A stretch of 64,000 nt of DNA from JAJEAO01 sp963667635. Its GTDB lineage: Bacteria; Acidobacteriota; Vicinamibacteria; Marinacidobacterales; Marinacidobacteraceae. The notes under the pieces are model-generated. The model was not told the origin of the DNA, made no database searches, and worked only from the letters and a program-made list of their open reading frames with translations. The DNA lies in assembly GCA_965232015.1 (NCBI GenBank), contig OZ246946.1:3348001-3412000 (forward strand), given 5' to 3'. This document shows, piece after piece, positions 41,425 through 48,739 of this stretch (the stretch's first letter is position 1; each line of letters begins with the position of its first letter). Made by a program: the position numbers and the translations under genes.

Positions 41425-42489
41425 GTGCGCGCCGGGATTGTGGGATTTGGCGCCGCCGGCAAGAAGACGCTCTTCTCGCTGCTCACCCGGGCGGCGGCGG
41501 CCGGGTACTCCCGGGAAGCGCGGAGGGGCGTTCTCGCGGTTCCCGACGAGCGTCTGGATACGCTGGCCCGCCTCCACCGATCGCGCAAGACGACTCCGGC
41601 CACCCTCGAAGTGGTCCTCCTCCCGGCGCTCAGACCCGGCGCCTCGGGCGTCACCGAGAACCTGGCCGCCATCCGCGATGTGGACGTGGTGGTCCACGTG
41701 GCGCGGGCCTTCGAGGACCCGGCGTTCCCCTCCCCGTTCGACTCGGTGGACCCGGTGCGCGATGCGATGAACCTCGAGCTGGAGCTGCTCCTCGCCGACC
41801 TCGCGGTGCTGGAGAAGCGACTCGCGCGGCTCGGAAACGACCGCGCCCGGGGCAAACCGGAGGCGATCCGCGGCGAGGCCGATCGGCTGGAGCGGGCGCG
41901 GCGGTTCGTGGAGGCGGAGCGCCCGCTGCGGGACGTGCTCTCGCGCGCGGAGCGGAAGCAGCTTGTCGGCTACGGACTGATGAGCGCCAAGCCGCAGTTG
42001 GTCGTCGTCAACGCGGGGGAGGAGGAGATCGGCGCCGCTCCGGTGGAACGGCCCGGATTCGAGGCGCTCGCCGCGCTCGGCGAGACGCGCCTGGCCTCCA
42101 TTTCCGCCCGGATCGAGGCCGAGATCGCCGACCTCGAGGAAGAGGACGCGGCCGAGTTCCGCGCCGACCTCGGGGTGGAGTCGGGCGCCGCCGAACGCAT
42201 CGTGCGCGCGGTGTTCGAACTCATGGACCGGGCCACGTTCTATACCGCGGGCGAGACCGAGGCCCGGGCGTGGCTCGTACGCCGGAACACCCGCGCCCAG
42301 GAGGCGGCGGGATCCATCCACTCCGACATGGAGCGGGGCTTCATCCGCGCCGAGGTGGTGGCCTACGACACGCTCGTGGAGTGCGGGTCGTGGGATGCCG
42401 CCCGGGCCCGGGGTGCGTTGCGTCTCGAAGGCAAGGACTATCCCGTCCAGGACGGGGACGTCCTCGTGATCCGCTTCGCGGTGGGTTGA
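41425..42489 (+). CDS. YchF/Obg-like P-loop NTPase with altered Walker A
   Basis: 354-aa protein of the YchF-type Obg family: G domain, a coiled-coil insert (~120-180: LADLAVLEKRLARLGND..., LERARRFVEAERPL) and a C-terminal TGS/DUF933 domain (FYTAGETEARAWLVRRNT, AAGSIHSDMERGFIRAEVV, VQDGDVLVIRFAVG). The first P-loop reads GFGAAGKKTLFSLL: the Ser/Thr after the invariant Lys (G-K-S/T) is Lys14, with Thr one place later. The Gly-rich NPNVGKS of standard YchF is also lost. Nucleotide binding may therefore differ or be lost. The usual 'NKxE' site is replaced by VVVNAGEEE. It is probably a paralog rather than the housekeeping YchF. Confidence 0.85.
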   Translation: MRAGIVGFGAAGKKTLFSLLTRAAAAGYSREARRGVLAVPDERLDTLARLHRSRKTTPATLEVVLLPALRPGASGVTENLAAIRDVDVVVHVARAFEDPAFPSPFDSVDPVRDAMNLELELLLADLAVLEKRLARLGNDRARGKPEAIRGEADRLERARRFVEAERPLRDVLSRAERKQLVGYGLMSAKPQLVVVNAGEEEIGAAPVERPGFEALAALGETRLASISARIEAEIADLEEEDAAEFRADLGVESGAAERIVRAVFELMDRATFYTAGETEARAWLVRRNTRAQEAAGSIHSDMERGFIRAEVVAYDTLVECGSWDAARARGALRLEGKDYPVQDGDVLVIRFAVG

Positions 42490-42495
42490 ACCCGC

Positions 42496-43953
42496 TCAGG
42501 ACGCGGGTTCCGCATCGGCGCCTTCCCGGGCGTCGCGCCGGACCGCGAGCATGTCCGGCGTCGCGATCTCGACCCCGGCCGCGTCGAACACATCCATGAC
42601 GTTCTCGCGGAGTGTCGCTTCGATCGCCACCATCGAGTCCGCCTCCCGGATGCGGGCGTGGAGTTCGTAGTTCACGCCGAAGTTGCCGAAGCCGCGCGGC
42701 AGGACCTGGGGCGCGGGATCACGAAGGATCCCGGGCGTGCGCGTCGCCGCCTCGAGCAGCATGTCGCGCGCCCGGCGCCAGGGGAGGTCGTAGCCGAGCC
42801 CGGCCGCGACCACGACGGCCAATTCTCCCCGGTTCGCCGCTTCGCTGAAGTTGACCACCTGATCGCGGAGCACGACTCCGTTCGGGATCGTCACCTCCTC
42901 GTTCCGCAGCGTGCGGATCCGGGTCACGATCAGCGTCCGGGCGAACACCTTGCCCTCGGTCTCGCCGATCTTCACCCGGTCGCCGACCCGGAACGCGCTC
43001 GTGTAGGTCAGGACGAGCCCCGAGAGCAGGTTCCCGATGGCCGATCCCGATCCCAGGGTCACGAGGGCGCCGAGGAACAGGGCGAAGCCCTCGAAGAACT
43101 GCGATCCCGAGCCCGGCAGGTACGGGAACGCGAACATCAGGGCGAAGAGAACCGTGACCAGCCGCAGGACCGAGTAGGTCGCATCCGCCCAGTCGGGTTC
43201 GAAGCCGCCGATGGTCAGATCGCCCCGTTTCACCGCGAACCGCAGGATGCGCAGCAGCCGGAGGAAGAGGTAGGCGGCGGCGGCGATCACCGCGATGGTG
43301 AACAGATTGGGAAGCCAGCGCAGGATCCCCAGCGCGACCTCCACCATGGGAGTTCCGATGAAGCGGAGGAGACGGTCGCCGTAGGCCGCCGTGGCCGGGA
43401 AGAAAGTCAGGACCAGCGGGACGTAGAGGTAGAGAATCAGCAGGATCAGCAGCACCCGGGCGATCCGCACCACTCCGAGCACGGTCTCCGCGACCCGGTC
43501 GCGACGGACCAGATCGACCCCCCGGAACCGCACCTGCTCGGCCGCCTCTTCCCAGGTCCTCACCCGTGTCCGCGCGACACCGGTGACGTGCCGGAGGAAG
43601 CGGAGCAGCACCACCAGGACCGCGGTGGCGACGGCGGTCAGGATCGCGCCCCGGACGAGCGCCTGGAAGCGCTCGGCATCGGCGCGGCCGAGACTGGCGA
43701 ACAGCGGCGCCCCCTCGCCCAGGCCGCTCGACCACATGTGGCTCAGCAGAGCGAATCCGCCAAGCGCGCAGGACCACTTCGCCCAACGGAACAGCCTCCG
43801 GCGGAGCGGTGGTTCGGTCAGGCGCCACAGGACGACCCGGATGGCCCCCGCCACCGTCCATGCCGCGAACGCCGCGAACAGCGGGAAGAGAACCAGATGC
43901 TGGGCCAGATCCCCGACGCCGGCGTCGGTGAGCCACTGGCGAAGAACTTCCAC
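42496..43953 (-). CDS. MscS-family mechanosensitive ion channel
   Basis: 485-aa inner-membrane channel opened by membrane tension. Five to six hydrophobic helices fill residues ~15-310; the pore-lining TM3-type helix is FALFLGALVTLGSGSAIGNLLSGLVLTYTSAF, quoted here as ALVTLGSGSAIGNLLSGL, with its Gly/Ala packing. The beta domain has FRVGDRVKIGETEGKVF and the conserved IPNGVVLRDQVVNFS, followed by the alpha/beta C-terminal domain. It faces the YchF-like gene across six bases. It is larger than E. coli MscS (286 aa), like YnaI/YbdG-type members. Confidence 0.92.
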   Translation of the reverse strand: MEVLRQWLTDAGVGDLAQHLVLFPLFAAFAAWTVAGAIRVVLWRLTEPPLRRRLFRWAKWSCALGGFALLSHMWSSGLGEGAPLFASLGRADAERFQALVRGAILTAVATAVLVVLLRFLRHVTGVARTRVRTWEEAAEQVRFRGVDLVRRDRVAETVLGVVRIARVLLILLILYLYVPLVLTFFPATAAYGDRLLRFIGTPMVEVALGILRWLPNLFTIAVIAAAAYLFLRLLRILRFAVKRGDLTIGGFEPDWADATYSVLRLVTVLFALMFAFPYLPGSGSQFFEGFALFLGALVTLGSGSAIGNLLSGLVLTYTSAFRVGDRVKIGETEGKVFARTLIVTRIRTLRNEEVTIPNGVVLRDQVVNFSEAANRGELAVVVAAGLGYDLPWRRARDMLLEAATRTPGILRDPAPQVLPRGFGNFGVNYELHARIREADSMVAIEATLRENVMDVFDAAGVEIATPDMLAVRRDAREGADAEPAS

Positions 43954-43988
43954 GAACGACGACCCCCGTTACCGGCCGATGATACGGA

Positions 43989-44074
43989 CTGCCGGCGCGC
44001 CACTGCCGGCGCGCCGGACTCCAGTCCCTTGCCGGGCCCCCACCGGGAGAACTGGCGCCGGACTCCAGTCCGGC
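43989..44074. repeat. Cluster of palindromic dispersed repeats left of the IS
   Basis: This stretch contains GCCGGCGCGCC twice, a partial then a perfect copy of the palindrome GCCGGACTCCAGTCCGGC (perfect copy 44057-44074), and GCCCCCACCGGGAGAACTGG, a variant of the second repeat family. The IS begins directly after the last copy. The palindrome can form an 8-bp hairpin with a 2-base loop. These are the same motifs found right of the IS, in murE and in other intergenic regions of the window. Confidence 0.8.
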
Positions 44075-45577
44075 AATTCAGTCTGTGGAAAAACTCCGAG
44101 GTCTTGGGGTCGGGGATCGTGAGGGGTTTTACAATTTGTAGGCATGGCGATGGGCAAGCGCCGTGTGGAACGGCCAGGGAAGTTGTGGATTGCGACGACG
44201 GACATCGCGAGAGGTCCGGGCTGTGCGTTTTACCGGGGGCTGAACCGGGTTTTGGATGAGGCGGGGTTCGACGACCACGCGCAGGATGTCTGTCGCGAGT
44301 TCTACGCGGCGGGGAGAGGCCGGCCGAGCATGCCGCCGGAGAGCTACTTCCGTCTGCTGATGGTGGGGTATTTCGAGGGCATCCCGTCGGAGCGCGGGAT
44401 CGCCTGGCAGCTGGGGGACTCGCTGAGTCTGAAGGAGTTCGTGGGGCTGGGGCCGACGGATCGGGGCTGGGACCACTCGACGCTGTCGAAGGCGCGGAAG
44501 CGGATCTCGATCGAGGCGCACGAGGAGGTGTTCACGTGGGTTCTGAGACGGCTGCGGGAGTCGAAGTTGCTGCGGGGGCGGAAGCTGGGGGTGGACGGGA
44601 CGACGCTGCGGGCGAACGCGGCGCTGCGGGCGATCCGGCGCCGGGACAGCGGGGAGGCGTATCGGGAGTTTCTGCGCCGGCTGGCGCGGGAGTCGGGGAT
44701 CGAGACGCCGACGCTGGCGGATCTGAAGCGGGTGGACCGGAAGCGGAGGAGGAAGAAGAAGACCGGATGGAACCGGGAATGGACGCAGCCGGTGGATCCG
44801 GACGCGCGGATCGGGAAGATGAAGAGCGGGGAGACGCGGATGCTGCACAAGGTGGAGCATGCGGTGGACTTGGAGACCGGCGCGATGGCGGCGGTGGTGG
44901 TTCAGGCGGGAGACCAGGGGGACACGAAGACGCTGGAGACGACGGTGGAGGAGATGGAGGCGCGGCTGGAGGACGCGGAGGTGGAGCGGGGAAAGGTGCG
45001 GGTGGTGGTGTGCGACAAGGGGTATCACTCCGACGAGACGATGGTGGGGCTGAAGCGGAAGGGGCTGCGGTCGTATGTGGCGGAGCCGCAGCGGGGGCGG
45101 CGGAAGTGGGCGGGGAAGGAGGAGGAGAAGAAAGCGGTGTATCTGAACCGGCGTCGGATCCGGCGGTCTTACGCGAAGGGGTGGCTTGCGCGGCGAGGGG
45201 AGGTGGTGGAGCGTTCGTTCGCGCACTGCTACGAGACCGGCGGGCTGCGGCGGCTGTATCTGCGGGGGCGGGAGAACATCGGCAAACGACTCCAGATCCA
45301 CGCTGCGGCGTTCAATCTGGGGCTGCTGATGCGGACGCGGTATGGGGTCGGGACGCCGAGAACGCTGCAGCGGTATCGGCGCCTGGCGCGGATGTCGTAT
45401 TTTGAGCGCCTGAGACGCCTTCAGAGCCGTTTCCGGGCCCTCTGGAGGCTGCGGGGCGTCCTCGGGACGCGATTTCGGCTTGCTCGGCTTCCGGCGTCGT
45501 CACATTTCATGCCGCGCCAGGTGCCATACCAGCATCTCCACTCTTGGCCAAAAGGGCTTTTGTCCACAGCCTGAATT
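44075..45577 (+). mobile_element. Insertion sequence with 16-18 bp imperfect terminal inverted repeats (IS5/IS1182-like)
   Basis: The left end reads AATTCAGTCTGTGGAAAAA at 44075 and the right end, read inward on the other strand, AATTCAGGCTGTGGACAAA from 45577. They agree at all but two positions over 19 bases. AATT at each outer edge may be a 4-bp target duplication or part of the ends; as it is self-complementary the two cannot be told apart. The element carries one transposase gene. It sits exactly between two clusters of palindromic repeats, so those repeats may be its target. It appears complete. Confidence 0.85.
44144..45574 (+). CDS. DDE transposase (IS5/IS1182-like)
   Basis: 476-aa transposase. 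N-terminal DUF772-type domain (PPESYFRLLMVGYFEGIPSE, RGIAWQLGDSLSLKEFVGL), then a catalytic core with first Asp in LGVDGTTLRANAAL, second Asp in VVVCDKGYHSDETM and Glu in GEVVERSFAHCYETGG, the order of a DDE domain with the IS5/IS1182-type insertion. The C-terminal tail is basic and its stop lies inside the right terminal repeat. Base composition is more purine-skewed on the coding strand (many G-rich codons) than the neighbours, consistent with a foreign origin. The reading frame is intact, so the IS may be active. Confidence 0.9.
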   Translation: MAMGKRRVERPGKLWIATTDIARGPGCAFYRGLNRVLDEAGFDDHAQDVCREFYAAGRGRPSMPPESYFRLLMVGYFEGIPSERGIAWQLGDSLSLKEFVGLGPTDRGWDHSTLSKARKRISIEAHEEVFTWVLRRLRESKLLRGRKLGVDGTTLRANAALRAIRRRDSGEAYREFLRRLARESGIETPTLADLKRVDRKRRRKKKTGWNREWTQPVDPDARIGKMKSGETRMLHKVEHAVDLETGAMAAVVVQAGDQGDTKTLETTVEEMEARLEDAEVERGKVRVVVCDKGYHSDETMVGLKRKGLRSYVAEPQRGRRKWAGKEEEKKAVYLNRRRIRRSYAKGWLARRGEVVERSFAHCYETGGLRRLYLRGRENIGKRLQIHAAAFNLGLLMRTRYGVGTPRTLQRYRRLARMSYFERLRRLQSRFRALWRLRGVLGTRFRLARLPASSHFMPRQVPYQHLHSWPKGLLSTA

Positions 45578-45583
45578 CCCAGG

Positions 45584-45684
45584 CGAGCTGCCGGCGCGCC
45601 GGACTCCAGTCCCTTGCCGGCGCGCCGGACTCCAGTCCGGCAATCGGTCGAAGAGTCCGGCGCGCCGGCAGTCCGGCACCGAGA
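45584..45684. repeat. Cluster of palindromic dispersed repeats right of the IS
   Basis: Directly after the IS right end come two head-to-tail units of GCCGGCGCGCCGGACTCCAG followed by TCCCTTGCC or TCCGGCAAT. The second includes the perfect palindrome at 45624-45641. A third partial unit, AGTCCGGCGCGCCGGCAG, is at 45653-45670 in an inverted sense. The pattern matches the cluster at the left side of the IS, which suggests one repeat cluster split by the insertion. They end ~50 bases before the HNH endonuclease start. Confidence 0.8.
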
Positions 45685-45731
45685 CGTCCTCTCGACCACC
45701 GCCTCCGTCGCGGCTGGTAGCCTGGAAGTTC

Positions 45732-46649
45732 GTGAAGCCGGGTGATGACGAGGTCCGCGCCACCGTCTTCGCTTGGCTGGATCGGGAATCGGAGCGGAAT
45801 GACGGGCTGTTCTCGTGGCGCGCCCTCGCGAGTGGAGTCCGGCTCGGCAACGACCAGCGGCTGCCTCTCGTGACGCAGATGGGGATCTGGTGTCCACGGA
45901 TCTGCGACGCCGCGCTTTCCATCCGCACCGCCGCCCCGAGGCCGAATCGGCCCCCTCCGTACGAGGACAGCTTCACGGACGGACGGCCCCGCTACCGGTA
46001 CCGCGGCGCCGACCCCGACTCCTGGGACAACCGCGCGCTCCGCGAGGCGATGGCGCGGGCGAAACCGCTCGTCTGGTTCGTGGGCATTCGCCCGGGCGTG
46101 TACATCGCCGAGTGGCCGGTCATCGTCGTGGGAGACGACCCGTCAGCCCTGACTTTCGAAGTCGAGTTCGTTCGCGGCCTCGAGCTGCCTCGGGAAGACG
46201 CCGCGGCCGAGAGCTCCGAAGCGGTCCGGCGGTATGTGTCGCACACCCGCTATGTCCGCCTGCACCAGCGCGCCTTCCGCGAGCGAGTGCTCGCCGCCTA
46301 CCGTGTGCAATGCGCGTTCTGCCGACTCCGCCACCGGGAACTCCTCGACGCCGCCCACATCGTCCCCGACGCGGACGGCGGCCAGCCGGTTGTGCCGAAT
46401 GGACTCGCGCTTTGCAAGCTCCACCACGCCGCCTTCGACGGGCTGTTCGTAGGAGTCCATCCCGACCGCCGCGTCGTCATCGTTCGGCGCGAGGTCCGCG
46501 AAGAAGAGGACGGTCCCATGCTAGAGCACGGGCTGAAGCGTCTGCACGGGCAGCGCATCCATCAGCCGCGCAGCCGCCTCGCCCGACCGGACCAGGAGTT
46601 TCTCGAAACGCGGTTCAGGCGATTCCGGGCGGTACGGCTGGCATCCTGA
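45732..46649 (+). CDS. HNH endonuclease (putative restriction-type nuclease)
   Basis: 305-aa protein with a C-terminal HNH nuclease domain: CAFCRLRHRELLDAAHIVPD followed by NGLALCKLHHAAFD, carrying the zinc-binding cysteines and the catalytic His-Asn-His. The N-terminal two thirds include LVTQMGIWCPRICDAALSIR, YRYRGADPDSWDNRALREAM and WFVGIRPGVYIAEWPV, a conserved DNA-binding-type region of this nuclease family, often annotated as a restriction endonuclease. No methyltransferase gene is adjacent, so it may target modified DNA, which is speculation. The GTG at 45732 has GGAAG five bases upstream. It sits next to the IS and repeat cluster. Confidence 0.82.
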   Translation: MKPGDDEVRATVFAWLDRESERNDGLFSWRALASGVRLGNDQRLPLVTQMGIWCPRICDAALSIRTAAPRPNRPPPYEDSFTDGRPRYRYRGADPDSWDNRALREAMARAKPLVWFVGIRPGVYIAEWPVIVVGDDPSALTFEVEFVRGLELPREDAAAESSEAVRRYVSHTRYVRLHQRAFRERVLAAYRVQCAFCRLRHRELLDAAHIVPDADGGQPVVPNGLALCKLHHAAFDGLFVGVHPDRRVVIVRREVREEEDGPMLEHGLKRLHGQRIHQPRSRLARPDQEFLETRFRRFRAVRLAS

Positions 46650-46718
46650 CGACGGCGGCCGCGAAAGCCGCTCTTTCTTGGCGCTCCGTACGGCGCCGGT
46701 TGGGTCGGCTGCTCGGTG

Positions 46719-46765
46719 CCGGGCCCCTACCGGGAGAACCGGCGGAGTCCGGCGCTCCGGTGCAC
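46719..46765. repeat. Dispersed repeat copy between the HNH gene and parE
   Basis: The sequence GCCCCTACCGGGAGAACC at 46723-46740 is the exact complement of the GGTTCTCCCGGTAGGGGC core at 19071 and is followed by GGAGTCCGGCGCTCCGG, related to the other palindromic family. It lies in the 121-base gap between the converging HNH gene and parE. The rest of the gap shows nothing else. It may act as a terminator for both genes. Confidence 0.7.
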
Positions 46766-46770
46766 CGGAA

Positions 46771-48726
46771 CTACACGTCGAGGTGGGTGGGGTCGGGGGC
46801 GCCCGTGTGGATGAGCTTGCGACGGGCTGCGGGGTTGCGCCCCATGAGGTTCCGGATGAAGGCTCGCGCCGAAGCGACATCCGCCATGCGCACCTGCAGC
46901 AGAGTGCGGGTGGCCGGGTTGAGCGTCGTCTCCCAAAGGGTCCGCGGCGGCATTTCTCCGAGACCCTTGAACCGGGTGATCACCGGCGCCTTCCGGCCGG
47001 CCCCGACCGATTCGAGGATCCGGTCCCGCTCGGCTTCGTCGCGGGCCCACCGGACTCTCCCGCCGAAATCAAGGCGGAACAGCGGCGGCTGCGCCACGTA
47101 CACCCGGCCGGCGCGCAGGAGCGGCGCGAGGTAGTTCACGAAGTAGGCCAGCAGGAGCGTCGTGATGTGGTGGCCGTCGGCATCCGCGTCGGCGAGCAGG
47201 ATCACCCGGCGGTAGCGGAGCCGCTCCGGGTCGCAGTTCTTCCCGAAGCCGCATCCGAGCGCGAGGACGATGTCCCGCAGCTCGCGGTTCTTGAGCACCC
47301 GCTCCTGGGTCGCGCTGGCGGCGTTCAGGATCTTCCCGCGGAGCGGCAGGACGGCCTGTCGCACCCGGTCGCGGCCCTGCTTGGCCGAACCTCCGGCCGA
47401 GTCGCCTTCCACCACGAAGATCTCGGTCTCCCGGGCGTCGCGGGAAGCGCAGTCGCTGAGCTTGCCGGGCAGAACGCTGCGGGTGCGGGCTTCCGCCTTG
47501 CGCGTCACCGCCGCCGCCGCGGCCCGAGACGCCTCCCGGGCGCGGGCGGCGAGGACCACGCGGTGGGCGATCCGCTCGGCCGCGGTCGGGGTCTGATGGA
47601 GCCACTTCTCGAGCGCGACCCGAACCGCCGCGTCCACCGGCGTACGGATCTCCGGGTTGTTCAGCCGGTCCTTCGTCTGCCCCTGGAACTGGGGGTCGGG
47701 AAGGAAGACGCTGAGAACTGCGAGCACGCCCTCGCGGGCGTCATCCGCTGTGACCGAGAGGCCGCGCGGCGTGCGCTGGCTCGTTCCCAGGTACTGCCGC
47801 ACCGCCTTCGCGAGCCCCTCCCGCAGCCCGGCCTCGTGGGATCCGCCCGATCCGGTGGGGATGCCGTTCACGTAGCTGCGGAAGTTCTCCCGGGTCGCCT
47901 CGGTCCAGCCGAGCACCACTTCGAGCCTTCCTTCGCCGTCCGCCGTCAGCGGATCCTTCACCAACTGGAAGGGCGCCTCGTGGGACGGTTTCCGCTTCCT
48001 TCGTTGGAGCAGGGCATCGAAGTAGTCAGCGAGCCCCCGCTGGTGCCGCCACTCCCGGGTTCGCCCGGCGGGCTCGTCCCGGAACGCGATCCGGAGCCCC
48101 CGGTGGAGGAAACTGGTCTCTTCCAGCCGCGCCGCGATGCGAGCCGGGTCCGGCTTCGGGTCGGGGAAGACCTCCGGGTCGGGCAGGAACCGGATCTCGG
48201 TCCCCGAGCCCCGCGCCGGGCCCAGGTCTTCGAGTCCGGAGACCGGCTTGCCCCGGGCGAACTCCATGCGCCACCGGCGGCGGGCCCGCCAGACCGTCGC
48301 GGTGAGCGAGGCGCTCAGCGCGTTCACGACCGACGCGCCGACCCCGTGGAGTCCACCGGCGGCCCGGTACACCCCCCGTTCGAACTTGCCGCCGGCGTGG
48401 AGGGTGGTGAGGATCACCTCGAGCGCCGGACGCCCCGACGGCTGGTGCGGGTCCACCGGGATTCCGCGCCCGTCATCGCGGACGCTGACCGATCCATCGT
48501 CGTGGACCGCGACCGAGATCCGGGCGGCATGGCCGTTCATGGCCTCGTCCACGGCGTTGTCGAGGGTCTCCCAGACGAGGTGATGGAGCCCGTCGCGGTC
48601 CACTCCGCCGATGTACATCGCCGGGCGCTTGCGGACCGCGGCCAGTCCCTCGAGGACCCGGATGTCCTTCGCCGAGTAGGCGGACTCCGAGGTCCGCGGT
48701 CGGGTCCGGCGGGAGGCGGCGCTCAT
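46771..48726 (-). CDS. parE: DNA topoisomerase IV subunit B (ParE)
   Basis: ATPase subunit of type IIA topoisomerase, 651 aa. GHKL ATP site: RPAMYIGGVDRDGLHHLVWE, NAVDEAMNGHA, VSVRDDGRGIPVD and the loop GGLHGVGASVVNALS. Transducer segment PQFQGQTKDRLNNPE. TOPRIM domain: EIFVVEGDSAGGSAKQGRD, PLRGKILN and LADADADGHHI, followed by ITRFKGLGEM. The length is typical for ParE without the GyrB insert. It follows parC after 13 bases, so the two are co-expressed. ParE is preferred over GyrB because the partner lacks the GyrA box. Confidence 0.9.
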   Translation of the reverse strand: MSAASRRTRPRTSESAYSAKDIRVLEGLAAVRKRPAMYIGGVDRDGLHHLVWETLDNAVDEAMNGHAARISVAVHDDGSVSVRDDGRGIPVDPHQPSGRPALEVILTTLHAGGKFERGVYRAAGGLHGVGASVVNALSASLTATVWRARRRWRMEFARGKPVSGLEDLGPARGSGTEIRFLPDPEVFPDPKPDPARIAARLEETSFLHRGLRIAFRDEPAGRTREWRHQRGLADYFDALLQRRKRKPSHEAPFQLVKDPLTADGEGRLEVVLGWTEATRENFRSYVNGIPTGSGGSHEAGLREGLAKAVRQYLGTSQRTPRGLSVTADDAREGVLAVLSVFLPDPQFQGQTKDRLNNPEIRTPVDAAVRVALEKWLHQTPTAAERIAHRVVLAARAREASRAAAAAVTRKAEARTRSVLPGKLSDCASRDARETEIFVVEGDSAGGSAKQGRDRVRQAVLPLRGKILNAASATQERVLKNRELRDIVLALGCGFGKNCDPERLRYRRVILLADADADGHHITTLLLAYFVNYLAPLLRAGRVYVAQPPLFRLDFGGRVRWARDEAERDRILESVGAGRKAPVITRFKGLGEMPPRTLWETTLNPATRTLLQVRMADVASARAFIRNLMGRNPAARRKLIHTGAPDPTHLDV

Positions 48727-48739
48727 CGGGGTCCCTTCC

